Positions 28,264 through 37,181 of a stretch of 64,000 bases of DNA are shown piece by piece. The DNA lies in contig JBDNJM010000045.1 in NCBI GenBank assembly GCA_041687755.1, forward strand, positions 1-64,000. The letters are read 5' to 3'. Made by a program: the position numbers and the translations under genes. Below the pieces are notes generated by a model. It saw nothing but the letters and a program-made list of their open reading frames with translations. It did no database searches and was not told the origin of the DNA. The DNA is from JBDNJM01 sp041687755 (GTDB lineage: Bacteria; Planctomycetota; UBA1135; GCA-002686595). Each line of letters begins with the position of its first letter. Positions within the stretch are counted from its first letter, which is position 1.

Positions 28264-28560
28264 TCAACCGCCGGCCTTCAGGGCCTTCGTACCCCGCCGG
28301 AAGAGGTCCGCTCTCACCCGGCCACTTCCGGCCTCACCGAGGGCCCCGATGTCGCACCCGGTGCACTCGGCGGCACGGATGGCCTCCCGCACAGCGTGCG
28401 GCTCGGCAAGCGACTCCAGATCGGGCTCGATGGCGGCGACGTCGGTGCGGGACTCTTCGCGTACGACATCGCCGAACTCGGCGGGCGCGCGCGCGGGCAG
28501 CTCGAGGCCAGCAACGACCTCGATGGCGCGTTCGGTCAGTAGCTCTCGCGGCGCTGGGCG
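28264..28560 (-). other. coding-like fragment in the gyrA upstream gap
   Basis: The gap 27920-28708 has no complete gene. One minus-strand frame ending at a TGA at 28264 has protein-like composition and GC3-rich codons for about 95 residues (VVREESRTDVAAIEPDLESL, IRAAECTGCDIGALGEAG). No start with a ribosome-binding site and no family could be recognised. It may be the tail of a lost gene or a chance frame. The remainder of the gap showed nothing else. Confidence 0.25.
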
Positions 28561-28708
28561 CGGCCCACATCGCGCTGACACGCGTGCGGACTCCCGGCCA
28601 ACGCCCGTCCCTCGCACGAGGCCAGCCGGATCGAGCTCGCCGACCCACTGCGGGCACGGCGAGCGGCGCAGCGCTTGACCCGCTCGGCGGTCGGTCCATG
28701 ATGCGTGC

Positions 28709-29185
28709 ATGGCTGCTGAACCCTCACCGCTCGCGCGTGCCCTCGGGCGCCTTCCCTCCGGCCTCTACATCGTCACGACCAAAGGTCCGGACGGTCCGCT
28801 CGGGTTCCTCGGATCGCTCGTGCAACAGTTCGGGTTCGAGCCGCCGACCGTCGCGGTCGCCGTCGGTAAGGACCGCGAGCACCTCGCAGCGATGCGCGAA
28901 TGCGGCAGCTTCGTCCTGAACGTGCTCGACCCGGAGTCCAAGCACCTGATGCCGCCCTTCTTCGGCAAGTTCGAGGGCGACGGGCCCTTCGATGCCCTGA
29001 AGACGCGCGACGGGCAGGCCGGCGCCCCGGTGCTCGAGGACTCCCTGGCCTGGCTCGACTGCAGGGTCTGTGGCGAGCACGAGCTGGGTGACCACTTCGT
29101 CGTGTTCGGTGAAGTGCTCGCGGGCGACGTGACGCGCGAGGGCGACCCCAACGTGCACCTGCGCAAGAACGGCCTGTCCTATTGA
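28709..29185 (+). CDS. flavin reductase-like (FMN-binding split-barrel) protein
   Basis: A 158-residue protein of the flavin reductase-like domain family. The N terminus LGRLPSGLYIVTT is the standard first strand, followed by GFLGSLVQQFGFEPPTVAVA and VGKDREHLAAMRECGSFVLN, which build the FMN site. Mid-protein DSLAWLDCRVCGEHELGDHF and FGEVLAGDV match the dimer face. Family members bind FMN and either reduce free flavin with NAD(P)H or transfer electrons to a partner oxygenase or flavodiiron protein. No partner gene is adjacent, so its role is open. The ATG is at 28709. Confidence 0.85.
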   Translation: MAAEPSPLARALGRLPSGLYIVTTKGPDGPLGFLGSLVQQFGFEPPTVAVAVGKDREHLAAMRECGSFVLNVLDPESKHLMPPFFGKFEGDGPFDALKTRDGQAGAPVLEDSLAWLDCRVCGEHELGDHFVVFGEVLAGDVTREGDPNVHLRKNGLSY

Positions 29186-29356
29186 CGGCGGAGGAAGAGG
29201 AGGAGGGTGGCCCGGGGTGCGCGCGCAGCGTCGTGCTCGCAGTTTCGGCTCGCGCACACCCCCGACGCCCGGGATCCCTCCGAAGCTCTGTGCCCGACGG
29301 GGCGGCCTGACCTCTGGCTGGGGCGCACTCACCGCAACGCGTATCCAGACAGCGCA

Positions 29357-29390
29357 GCGGGCGCCCCCCACCGAGGGTGGGGGCGCCCGC
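29357..29390. terminator. strong GC hairpin between convergent genes
   Basis: GCGGGCGCCCCCCACC (29357-29372) pairs with GGTGGGGGCGCCCGC (29376-29390) around a three-base loop, with one bulged C. It lies between the flavin reductase-like gene (plus) and the peptidase-like gene (minus), 38 bases beyond the latter's stop. It is a likely bidirectional transcription stop, though without a T-tract. Confidence 0.6.
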
Positions 29391-29427
29391 TGGACGTTCT
29401 GAGGCCGCGGCGGACCGCGGCGCTCGC

Positions 29428-31914
29428 CTAGTAGAGCAGGCGCATGTTCTTGAACTCGCCCTTCGACCCTTGGGCGAAGAAGCCGACCTTGCCGCGCAGC
29501 TCGCCGGCGCCGTACTGCTGGATGCCGATCGACTCACCGTCGAGGAAGATCTCGGCCATGTCGCCCTCGACTTCGATCGCCAGGTCGAAGGAGCCACCGG
29601 GGATGACCGCCATCGTCTCGACGAGCGTGTCTTCGATCTCGGGCTGATTCGTCTCAGCATCGACGCTCACGGTGACCAGCGTCCCAGTCGTCAGGTAGGC
29701 GATCAGTTTCGGCGAACCGAAGCCTGCACCCAGCTGAACGCCGAACGCTCCGACCCCGCCCTTCTGATCGAGCTGCACCGTCGCCTCGAAGCGAAAGTTC
29801 TCCGGCAGCTCCTCCTCGTACTGGACGTAGACGATGCCGTCCTTGCCGGCCGCGGCGAGCCCGTCGCCGTCGGCCTTGAAGCCGCCCTTGCGGCTCTGCT
29901 TCCAGCGTCCGAGGCCGGGCTCGACCACCATGCGACGCGGCTGTCGCAGGTCGAAGCCCGCCTCTGCCGCGATGGCGTCCCGGGCCTCCAGAAGGGTGCG
30001 GCGACGTCCGAGCAGGCCAGTCGCCTCCTCGTAGACCTGGGCGGCACTGCGGTCCAGTCCCGCTTCGCGGTACTGATCCGCCAGCGTCGCTACCGCCTCC
30101 TCGAAGGCCTGCTCGGCTTCGCCGGCGCCCTCGACGAGCGGAGAGTAAATCTCGCCGACGCGCTCCAGGCAGTGCTCCCGCAGCTCCGCGACGGTCATTT
30201 CGAGATCTCCAACCTGCGCGTCTGCGTCCGGCTGCAGGTAGGTCCAACCAATGACCTTGCGCAGGTAGTAGACCGCGACGTCCTCTTCCTCGAGCTCCAT
30301 GTTTGCAAGCGCCAGGTGGTACATCGCGCGGGGGTCGTTGCCGCGCTTGCGCAGCGCCCAGGTGAACGATTCAGCGGCGAACTTGTGCTTCTCGCGATCG
30401 GCCTGGACCTTCCCACGTTCAATCAGATCGTCGGCCCGGTCCGGGCCGCCGAAGTGGATCCGGTTCAGGTTGTGGATCCAGGCCGCCCACATGGCGTAGA
30501 AGTCGTCGAACGTCTCGATCCCCGGCTTCTCGGGGTTCTCGATAAAGTACTCGAGCCAGCGCTCCCAGACGTCGTGCTTGCCGCCGCCCTTGTACGACTC
30601 CACGTACGCGTCGAAGTGCGGGAGGTAGGAGCGCTCGCCGTTCTCGTCCTCGTAGTTGCGCATGAAGTAAACGAAGCCCCAGCCCCACGGGTAGTAGCGC
30701 CCGTCGTAGGAGCCGGGCGCGATGTGCGTGAGGAAGTCGTTCACGTCGATCGACGCATCGCCCGGCTTCATCGGCACCGATGTGTTGCCGCCGGACTTGC
30801 CGGGATTGCCGATCATGCGCACCAACGAACGCAGCCGGGAGTCGGGCACGAGGTTGTCCACCACCAGCCCGTTGGGCATCAGTTGGGTGCCCTCGAAGTA
30901 GCAGGCGACCCCCTCGTCGATCCAGGTCGGCATCATCAGCCTGGAGACGTCGTCCGCGAACTGGTGGGAGCCCTCGTGGAACAAGGTCGACCAGACATCG
31001 GCGAAGGAGCGGCCCGCTGCCGTCTGATCGTAGGTCACGATCATGTTGTCGTTCGGGCTGAAGAACGCGCCGATCGAGTATCTCTGATCGTATTGCGGGT
31101 AGGCCTCCCAGAAGCCCTCAATCGTCCCGTAGATCCTGATCACGCAGCGGCGCATCGCCTGCCCGCGCGTCTTGTGCTGGTACATGACCCGCAGGTACCC
31201 GTTGGCCTGGGTCATCGCGGCGAGCACGGCCTCAGTGAACACGTAGCCCATGTCGGACTCGATCGTATAGATCTTGTTCTTCGCCTCGTAGGGCTTGTCG
31301 AAGCTCGAATGCTTGCGGTCCAGCGCTGCGATGGCGTCGGGCGACTTGCGGCCCTTCGAGATCACCGGCACGTCGATTCCGCTGGCGATCAGAGCCTCGC
31401 CCGCATTCGCGTTTGAGTAGATCTTCTTAAGCTGATCGTTGGCGCGCTTCTCGTAGCTCGAGCCCTCACAGGCCAAGAACAGGTCGACGGCGTTCGCCCA
31501 GAGCTTCTTCTTCATGGCCGCCTGGCCCAGGCGGTAGACCTGGTCGGCGTAGGTGTCGAGCGCGAGCGCGACCTCCTCCGCGCGCGGGTCCAGCTCCACG
31601 ACCCGGGCCGCCAGCGCCTTCGCGAGCGACTTGTTGTCGGGCTCCGGACCGAGATTGCGCAGCGCGAGGCGCGCGTAGTAGAGGGCCTCGTCCGGGCGCT
31701 CCGACGCGCTCGCCGCGCGGCTGACCTGGTCGAGCAGTTCGGGATCGTCGGGCGTCAGTTCGAGTTGAGCGATCAGGTCCTCGAACTCCTCGGGCGCGGC
31801 GGTGGCCAGAGGAGCGCCCGATGCACACCAGCCTGCGTTCGCGGGTGCCGCGAAGGCCGTTCCGGGGAGAGTCGCGGCGAGGGCGAGCAAGAGCAAGGGG
31901 AAGCGGATGGGCAT
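29428..31914 (-). CDS. secreted TPR / DUF1570-type gluzincin / LamG-like protein
   Basis: An 828-residue exported protein with a clear signal peptide (residues 1-22). Residues ~40-170 are helical and TPR-like. A DUF1570/peptidase_MA-type zinc-peptidase core follows, with HEGSH at residues 313-317 (the HExxH motif) and MMPTWIDEGVACYFEG after it as the likely third-ligand helix. Further TPR-like units lie at ~520-650. The last ~170 residues form a beta-sandwich of the LamG/DUF1080 type (GRWKQSRKGGFKADGDGL, FDLAIEVEGDMAEIFLDGES). It is presumably an extracytoplasmic peptidase; the substrate is unknown. Gluzincin families of this type are expanded in planctomycetes. Confidence 0.8.
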   Translation of the reverse strand: MPIRFPLLLLALAATLPGTAFAAPANAGWCASGAPLATAAPEEFEDLIAQLELTPDDPELLDQVSRAASASERPDEALYYARLALRNLGPEPDNKSLAKALAARVVELDPRAEEVALALDTYADQVYRLGQAAMKKKLWANAVDLFLACEGSSYEKRANDQLKKIYSNANAGEALIASGIDVPVISKGRKSPDAIAALDRKHSSFDKPYEAKNKIYTIESDMGYVFTEAVLAAMTQANGYLRVMYQHKTRGQAMRRCVIRIYGTIEGFWEAYPQYDQRYSIGAFFSPNDNMIVTYDQTAAGRSFADVWSTLFHEGSHQFADDVSRLMMPTWIDEGVACYFEGTQLMPNGLVVDNLVPDSRLRSLVRMIGNPGKSGGNTSVPMKPGDASIDVNDFLTHIAPGSYDGRYYPWGWGFVYFMRNYEDENGERSYLPHFDAYVESYKGGGKHDVWERWLEYFIENPEKPGIETFDDFYAMWAAWIHNLNRIHFGGPDRADDLIERGKVQADREKHKFAAESFTWALRKRGNDPRAMYHLALANMELEEEDVAVYYLRKVIGWTYLQPDADAQVGDLEMTVAELREHCLERVGEIYSPLVEGAGEAEQAFEEAVATLADQYREAGLDRSAAQVYEEATGLLGRRRTLLEARDAIAAEAGFDLRQPRRMVVEPGLGRWKQSRKGGFKADGDGLAAAGKDGIVYVQYEEELPENFRFEATVQLDQKGGVGAFGVQLGAGFGSPKLIAYLTTGTLVTVSVDAETNQPEIEDTLVETMAVIPGGSFDLAIEVEGDMAEIFLDGESIGIQQYGAGELRGKVGFFAQGSKGEFKNMRLLY

Positions 31915-32157
31915 GGTTCGGTTCGATCGGGGGCGCGAGAAGATCGCTCGGGAGCATGGCTCAGGCCAGCGGCTTTTTCAGAGGAGCCCTCAGGTAGGGG
32001 GACGGTGCCTGCGGCCCTCGGGGGGGGGGCGTTCGCGCGCGGCAGAGCTTCCTGGCACGCGCGGGACGGCCCGGGCGTGGGTCCTCCGGGAGCAGTTCGA
32101 ATTCTACGTGTTACGGCGCCCCCATCCGGATCGATCCGCCGGCGGGGAGCCGCCCTA

Positions 32158-32175
32158 GGCCGGCACCCGCCGGCC
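32158..32175 (-). terminator. hairpin downstream of the M48 peptidase gene
   Basis: GGCCGGC (32158-32164), a four-base loop and GCCGGCC (32169-32175) form a perfect seven-pair hairpin five bases past the peptidase stop. The rest of the gap up to 31915 holds a run of ten G (32020-32029) and no gene. The stem is a plausible terminator without a T-run. Confidence 0.5.
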
Positions 32176-32179
32176 GGAA

Positions 32180-33781
32180 TCACTCCCCGACGGCGGCGCC
32201 CAGGGCCAGCCGCCAGGCCTCGGGCACCGGGACATCAGAAGAAGCGCCCTCCAGGGCCTCCAGCAGGCGGCGCGCTGGCTCATAGCCGCGCAGCAGCGCG
32301 AGTTCGAGCAGGGCCCCCGCCTGCTGGACGCGGCCCCCGCGCAGGGCCTCCAACGCGAGTTCCACCAGACGCTCCGGCGACTCCCCGCCCCGCAGCGTGG
32401 CAGCCGCCGCCCCCGCTAGCATCGAGAGCCGCCCCTCGGGTTGCTTGAGCTGCGCCAGGTCGGCTCCCACCTCCGCATAGCGCCCCAGCCGCAGATCCAC
32501 GGCGAGCTGGTCCGGCCCCCAGGCCCTCGCGAACTGCACGCCCTGCCCGACCAGCCCGAGGCCGAGCAGCGCGTGTCCGGCGAGGACCGCAACGCCCAGC
32601 TGCCGGCGCAGCCGCATGCCGACTCCCGCATCGCGCGCCGCGGCGCGCAGGAACGTGACGCGCTTGACCGCCGAGAAGTGCCGCCAGCTGTCTGTGTACC
32701 GCGCCGCCCGCCCCGAGACCCGCTCGAGCGCGGCGACGAGCGCCGGCGCATCGTCGGTCAACTCGAGACTCGTCAGATCCGCGTCCAGCTCGAACCGCCG
32801 CGACATCCAACCGAACCCGAGCCCCCAGCCCAGCATGAGGCCCGCCAGCAGCAGCCCCTCCACCACACCCCCGCCCGCCGGCAGCATCGAGAGCCCTGCG
32901 TCGACGGCCATGAACAACCCCAGGGTCAGCGCCCCGAAGATCCACACGTGCCCGCGCAGCTGATGCCCCATCTCGTGACAGAACACCGCAGCCAGCTGCC
33001 GCGGCTCAAGATCGGCCAACAGCGCATCCGTAAACAGCACGACCCGCTGGCGAGCCGAGAACCCAACGATCGCCGCGTTGCTCACCAGCCCGCCCGTGCG
33101 CCACATCAGCAGGTCGCGATGCCGGAAGCCCGCCGTGCGCGCCAGCCCCTCCAACATCGAGCGCCGCGGCCCGTGCGGGATTGGCACCGTATCCCAGGCG
33201 TAGACAAGCAGCTGGGGCAACAGCAGAACGAGCCCGAACAACAACAGCCCGCTCCACGCGGCCCCGAACAGCTGCACCTCCTCGACCCGCACCCGCAATC
33301 CCTCGAAGTGCCGCACGGGAGCAGAAAACACCAGATAGAGCCCGAGTGGCGCCAAGCCGGCGGCAAACATACGCCCCTGAAACGAGCGCAGCCGATGCCG
33401 CTCGAGCGCGGGCAGCCGCGTCGACCGGGTGCGCGCATCGATGCTCAGCCCTTGCGTGACCAAGTAGGGCAACAGCACCACGATCAGCCCCGGCCCCGGC
33501 CACTCCAGCACGCTCGCCGTGTCGCCCAGCCAATCGCGCAGGAACCCGCCCCATCCGAACACGCACAGGCTGAGCGCCTGCACCACGAGCGGCGACATGC
33601 TCGTCAACCGATCCCAGCGCCGCGCTCCTGGCCAGTCCCCGAGGTTTAGCGCATCGCAGGTGCGCCGCCCCAACAGATGCGGGAGCGCCAGCAGCGGCAG
33701 CACCAGGAACGGCAGCCGCCAGCCCGTGTCCAGCCCCAGCTCCGCCGCCGCGCACAGCCCAAGCGCCACCGCGATCGGCAT
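32180..33781 (-). CDS. M48 family integral membrane metallopeptidase
   Basis: A 533-residue membrane peptidase related to HtpX/Ste24. There are hydrophobic segments near residues 1-40, 60-110, 140-155 and 170-195 and a further pair after the active site. The zinc motif HEMGH sits at residues 269-273 and the third ligand Glu is in SRRFELDADL. The motif VLFTDALLADLEPRQLAAVF precedes it as in the family. It probably degrades misfolded membrane proteins. The C-terminal ~130 residues are an extra soluble helical domain. The ATG at 33781 lies eight bases after the RNase HIII stop; a GTG at 33793 overlapping that stop is an alternative. Confidence 0.88.
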   Translation of the reverse strand: MPIAVALGLCAAAELGLDTGWRLPFLVLPLLALPHLLGRRTCDALNLGDWPGARRWDRLTSMSPLVVQALSLCVFGWGGFLRDWLGDTASVLEWPGPGLIVVLLPYLVTQGLSIDARTRSTRLPALERHRLRSFQGRMFAAGLAPLGLYLVFSAPVRHFEGLRVRVEEVQLFGAAWSGLLLFGLVLLLPQLLVYAWDTVPIPHGPRRSMLEGLARTAGFRHRDLLMWRTGGLVSNAAIVGFSARQRVVLFTDALLADLEPRQLAAVFCHEMGHQLRGHVWIFGALTLGLFMAVDAGLSMLPAGGGVVEGLLLAGLMLGWGLGFGWMSRRFELDADLTSLELTDDAPALVAALERVSGRAARYTDSWRHFSAVKRVTFLRAAARDAGVGMRLRRQLGVAVLAGHALLGLGLVGQGVQFARAWGPDQLAVDLRLGRYAEVGADLAQLKQPEGRLSMLAGAAAATLRGGESPERLVELALEALRGGRVQQAGALLELALLRGYEPARRLLEALEGASSDVPVPEAWRLALGAAVGE

Positions 33782-33789
33782 CAGAAACG

Positions 33790-34734
33790 TCACAGCACGC
33801 GCCCCGTGTTCTTGAAGTGCAGCTTGGCGACGCGACCGAGCGCCTCGACCGAGTGCAGCCGGCAAAACTCCCGCGCCGACCGATCCGCCGACTCGCCCGC
33901 GCCCTTCGCCAGCTCCACCGAAGCCTCCGAACTCAGCTCCGCCAGCCCCAACAAGAACTCCGCCCGCGCGACGATCGAAGCCGCCGCGACCGCCAGCTCC
34001 TCCTCGGCCCGCGGCCGCTGCTCGAGCCGCACGTCCACACCGTCGAGCGCCGCGACCATCAGCCGCTCCGGCCCGAACTGATCCACCAGCACCCGATCCC
34101 CCGGCTGCGCGACTTCCCCAATCGCCCGCGCGTGCAGCTCGGCCAGCAGCACGTTCAGGTTCCCCGCCCGCTCCCAGGCCGCGTTGTACTCCGCTGGATC
34201 CAACCGCACGACGCTCGGCTGATACCACTCCCGCAGCGCCGCCCCGAGCTCGAGCGCCCGCCGATCCCCGAGCTGCTTGCTGTCGACCACGCCGCCCCCC
34301 TCGAGCTTGCGCGCCTCCTCGGCCTCGAGCCGCAGGGCACACACGACCAGGGGCCCGAGAAAGTCGCCCTTGCCGGCCTCGTCGCTGCCGACGGTGCAGA
34401 CAATGCGGCCGTGGGGGTCCCCATCCCCAGCCCCCACCCGCCCAGGGGATGCGTCGGGGGAGCGATCGTTGCGCCTTTTCTGCCCGCTTTCCGCGCTCCC
34501 AGCCCCTCCAACCCCCTGACCCTCCACCCCCCTGGCCAGGCAGAACGCCTCCGGCTCCGGCCCCTGCACCACCAGCTTCCCCGAGCTGTACAGGGTCACC
34601 AGGTGCCCCTCACCCTTGGCACTGAAGCGCGTGTGGGGCACCTGCCGAAACTCGAACGCCCCCGCGGCCAGGCGCGACTCCAGCGCCGCCCCTGCGGGGC
34701 CGTCGAGCTTCAGGACGTGGGTTCTCTGGGACAT
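33790..34734 (-). CDS. rnhC: ribonuclease HIII
   Basis: A 314-residue RNase HIII that cleaves RNA in RNA-DNA hybrids. Residues 1-65 form the TBP-like substrate-binding domain typical of HIII (TRFSAKGEGHLVTLYSSGKL). A ~45-residue Gly/Ser/Arg-rich linker follows. The catalytic domain starts with GSDEAGKGDFLGPL (Asp118, Glu119), then VDSKQLGD and VDQFGPERL with further acidic ligands. The GKGDF form distinguishes HIII from HII. The start at 34734 is supported by the family N terminus. It is co-transcribed with the M48 peptidase and divergent from the cystathionine beta-synthase gene. Confidence 0.93.
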   Translation of the reverse strand: MSQRTHVLKLDGPAGAALESRLAAGAFEFRQVPHTRFSAKGEGHLVTLYSSGKLVVQGPEPEAFCLARGVEGQGVGGAGSAESGQKRRNDRSPDASPGRVGAGDGDPHGRIVCTVGSDEAGKGDFLGPLVVCALRLEAEEARKLEGGGVVDSKQLGDRRALELGAALREWYQPSVVRLDPAEYNAAWERAGNLNVLLAELHARAIGEVAQPGDRVLVDQFGPERLMVAALDGVDVRLEQRPRAEEELAVAAASIVARAEFLLGLAELSSEASVELAKGAGESADRSAREFCRLHSVEALGRVAKLHFKNTGRVL

Positions 34735-34864
34735 ATTCGAACCTGGCGGCGGCGGCCGGGGAGCCCGATCGGACGAGCGCCTCCGAAGCGTAGACTCAGT
34801 GACCCGCCCAGCACGGCGGAACCCTGTTTCCTCCTCCCCCCTCCCTTCAGAGCCAGAGCGAACC

Positions 34865-36247
34865 GTGGCCCAAATCCTCGACAACATCCTTCAAGCCGTC
34901 GGCAACACGCCGCTCGTGCGCCTCAACCGAGTCGGCCGCGAGACCGGCTGCGAGATCCTCGTCAAGTGCGAGTTCATGAACCCCGGTGGATCGGTCAAGG
35001 ACCGCATCGGGCGGCGCATGGTCGAGCAGGCCCAAGAGGTCGGCTGCATCACGCCCGGAGACACGCTGATCGAACCGACCAGCGGCAACACCGGCATCGG
35101 CATGGCGATGGCCGCGGCGGTGCACGGCTACCGCATGATCATCACGATGCCCCAGAAGATGAGCCGTGAGAAGCAGGTCGTCCTCGAGGCCCTCGGCGCT
35201 GAGATCATCCGCACGCCGACAGAGGCTGCCTGGGACGACCCCGAGAGCCACATCAGCGTCGCGGGGCAGCTGCAGGCCGTCCTCCCCAAATCGGCCATCC
35301 TCGATCAGTACTCGAATCCTGAGAACCCCGGAGCGCACTACCACGGGACCGCCGAGGAAATACTCGACGCCTGCGACGGCAAGCTCGACATCTTCGTCGC
35401 CACGGCCGGCACGGGCGGCACGCTGACTGGCACGGCGAAACGCCTCAAGGAGGTCCTTCCCGACCTGCTGGTGGTCGGCGTCGACCCCTGGGGCTCCATC
35501 CTCGCCGGCCCCAGCGACCCGAAGCCCTACAAGGTCGAAGGCATCGGCTACGACTTCATCCCGGACGTGCTCGATCGCGACATCGTCGACGAGTGGATCC
35601 GCAGCGACGACCGCGACTCGTTCCTCATGGCGCGTCGCCTGATCCGCCAAGAGGGCCTGCTGTGCGGCGGCTCCTGCGGCGCCGCAGCCTGGGCCGCCGT
35701 CGAGATCGCCAAGAAGTACGGGCCCGACAAGCGCATCGTCACCATCCTTCCCGACAGCGTCCGCAACTACATGACCAAGTTCATGGACGACGCCTGGATG
35801 CGTGAGAACGGGTTCACCGAGAACCGCTGGGAGAGCTCCTCGGTCGGCGACCTCATCCGCAGCCTCGGCGACCGCGAGGTGTTCTCGGCCGAGTCCTCCG
35901 ACACCCTCGCGGACTCCGTGATGGTCATGAAAGAGCGCGGCATCAGCCAGCTGCCCGTCCTCGAAAACGGCAAGCTCGTCGGCATCGTGACCGAGTCCGA
36001 CCTGCTGGGAAAGCTCGTCGAAGGCCGCGCGACCCTGGCCTCCGCCATCGCCGAAGTCATGTTCCGCAATGTGGACACCGTCAAGGTCGACGAGCCCGCG
36101 GGCAGCCTGCGCGACATCTTCGCGCACGGCATGGTGGCCGTCATCGTCGACGACAGCAATTGCCTCCACGGCCTGTTCACCAAAATGGACCTCGTCGACT
36201 TCCTGACCCACTCGGTCGACGCGTCGCTCGAGCCCAGCCGCGCCTGA
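34865..36247 (+). CDS. cbs: cystathionine beta-synthase (PLP enzyme with CBS pair)
   Basis: A 460-residue enzyme condensing serine and homocysteine to cystathionine in transsulfuration. The PLP Lys is residue 45 in NPGGSVKDRIG. The phosphate loop is ATAGTGGTLTG, SGNTGIGMAMAAAV contacts substrate, and GSCGAAAWAAVEIAKK completes the fold II core. Residues ~330-455 are a tandem CBS-domain pair (VMVMKERGISQLPVLENGKL). There is no haem-binding N-terminal domain. The GTG at 34865 is chosen because homology begins exactly there (VAQILDNILQAVGNTPLVRL). A cysteine synthase-like role is less likely given the CBS pair. Confidence 0.92.
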   Translation: MAQILDNILQAVGNTPLVRLNRVGRETGCEILVKCEFMNPGGSVKDRIGRRMVEQAQEVGCITPGDTLIEPTSGNTGIGMAMAAAVHGYRMIITMPQKMSREKQVVLEALGAEIIRTPTEAAWDDPESHISVAGQLQAVLPKSAILDQYSNPENPGAHYHGTAEEILDACDGKLDIFVATAGTGGTLTGTAKRLKEVLPDLLVVGVDPWGSILAGPSDPKPYKVEGIGYDFIPDVLDRDIVDEWIRSDDRDSFLMARRLIRQEGLLCGGSCGAAAWAAVEIAKKYGPDKRIVTILPDSVRNYMTKFMDDAWMRENGFTENRWESSSVGDLIRSLGDREVFSAESSDTLADSVMVMKERGISQLPVLENGKLVGIVTESDLLGKLVEGRATLASAIAEVMFRNVDTVKVDEPAGSLRDIFAHGMVAVIVDDSNCLHGLFTKMDLVDFLTHSVDASLEPSRA

Positions 36248-36395
36248 GTCCGCAGCCTGCCCCGTGCGGACCCACTCTCCACGCCCCTGGCTCCCGATCC
36301 TTCGGTGGGTCGGCTGCCGGGGGCAGAGTGCTCCGCCCGACCTCGGCGAGTCCTAGCGCGAGCTCTTCACCAGCCTGATGAATAATTCGGGCTAG

Positions 36396-36668
36396 GTGGC
36401 GGGGGCAGTCGTCGAAGCGGGTCTGCGAACGCTGACCCCGCACCTGCAAATGCGAGACGTCGTCCTGAGCGAGCTGGCTCCAGAGGACCTCGATCTGATT
36501 CGCTCCGTACGCTGGGTGCGGTACGTCTGGACGCCACCCCAGGAGGGCATCTTCGAACAGGTGTCCCTGCTGGAAGATCTGCTGGGATCCTCCGGCAACG
36601 TCGCCCAATCCGAGAACGCTCCCGTTCTAAATCGGTTTGCATTCGTGTTCGAACCCTTCGATAGCTGA
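36396..36668 (+). CDS. possible small hypothetical protein or gene remnant
   Basis: A 90-residue frame from a GTG at 36396 has moderately protein-like composition (MRDVVLSELAPEDLDLIRSV, VSLLEDLLGSSGNVAQSE). No ribosome-binding site, domain or signal is apparent. Its stop lies 20 bases before the next lipoprotein start. It could be a small protein, a relic, or chance. Confidence 0.3.
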   Translation: MAGAVVEAGLRTLTPHLQMRDVVLSELAPEDLDLIRSVRWVRYVWTPPQEGIFEQVSLLEDLLGSSGNVAQSENAPVLNRFAFVFEPFDS

Positions 36669-36687
36669 ACCCCTCTTCCGTGCCGCC

Positions 36688-37029
36688 ATGCGCTCTACCG
36701 CCCTCCTCGCGCTCCTCGCCCTGCCCGCCTGCAACTCGCCCGAGCCTGCCGCTCCCGAGCCGGTGATCGGCCTCTACGAAGTGAGCGGCTCGACCGTCGA
36801 GGCGGGTTACCGCGGCATAACCGGAGCCATGACGGTCTTCGACGCAGCGCTCCGCGAGCCCACCACGGGAATCCAACCGGCCATCGTGCGCGTGCACCGC
36901 GACCTCGACACCAACGACCCGTTGATCGTCGAGATCGACCTCGCCGACATCCTCGAGCGGGGCGACTCCAGCTACAACATCCGGCTCGAGCCGGGCGACC
37001 TGCTCGAGTTCCTTCCCGCCCAGGACTGA
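36688..37029 (+). CDS. small lipoprotein with SLBB-like C terminus
   Basis: A 113-residue predicted lipoprotein. The ATG at 36688 begins MRSTALLALLALPACNS, with lipobox LPAC. The C-terminal half reads IVEIDLADILERGDSSYNIR followed by LEPGDLLEFLP, closely resembling the soluble-ligand-binding (SLBB) repeat of Wza/BexD polysaccharide export lipoproteins, which ends with a GD-[LIV]-[IL]-x-[VF]-P turn. No Poly_export domain is present and no capsule genes are adjacent, so it may be a solitary SLBB-like unit. Exported and membrane-anchored; partner unknown. Confidence 0.62.
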   Translation: MRSTALLALLALPACNSPEPAAPEPVIGLYEVSGSTVEAGYRGITGAMTVFDAALREPTTGIQPAIVRVHRDLDTNDPLIVEIDLADILERGDSSYNIRLEPGDLLEFLPAQD

Positions 37030-37181
37030 GCCCGGGGAGGGCCGATCGAGCCTCAAGGAGGCGTGTCCGACGCGACCCCCTCCGGGTGGGCGCTCCTCGC
37101 AGCTTCAGGCCGCGAGGACGCCCAGCAACGATGGCGCCCGCGCACGCCGCACACCACCGCGGCCGGTCCCCCGACGCCGGA

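Noticed and set aside
28099..28542. A 147-codon plus-strand frame upstream of the flavin reductase-like gene
   Set aside because: It has no ribosome-binding site or motif, and its codon use is poorer than that of the opposite-strand fragment ending at 28264. It was not reported as a gene.
29377..31416. A 679-codon plus-strand frame opposite the gluzincin-like gene
   Set aside because: The composition is that of an antisense shadow (repeated LVDQRAQ/HVDVE-like text) and it has no motif. The minus-strand protein has a signal peptide, HExxH and a terminal beta domain.
33790..34342. Long N-terminal extension of the M48 peptidase frame into the RNase HIII gene
   Set aside because: The extra ~187 residues are Gly/Arg/Ala shadow text overlapping the well-supported RNase HIII catalytic domain. 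The peptidase starts at 33781 or 33793.
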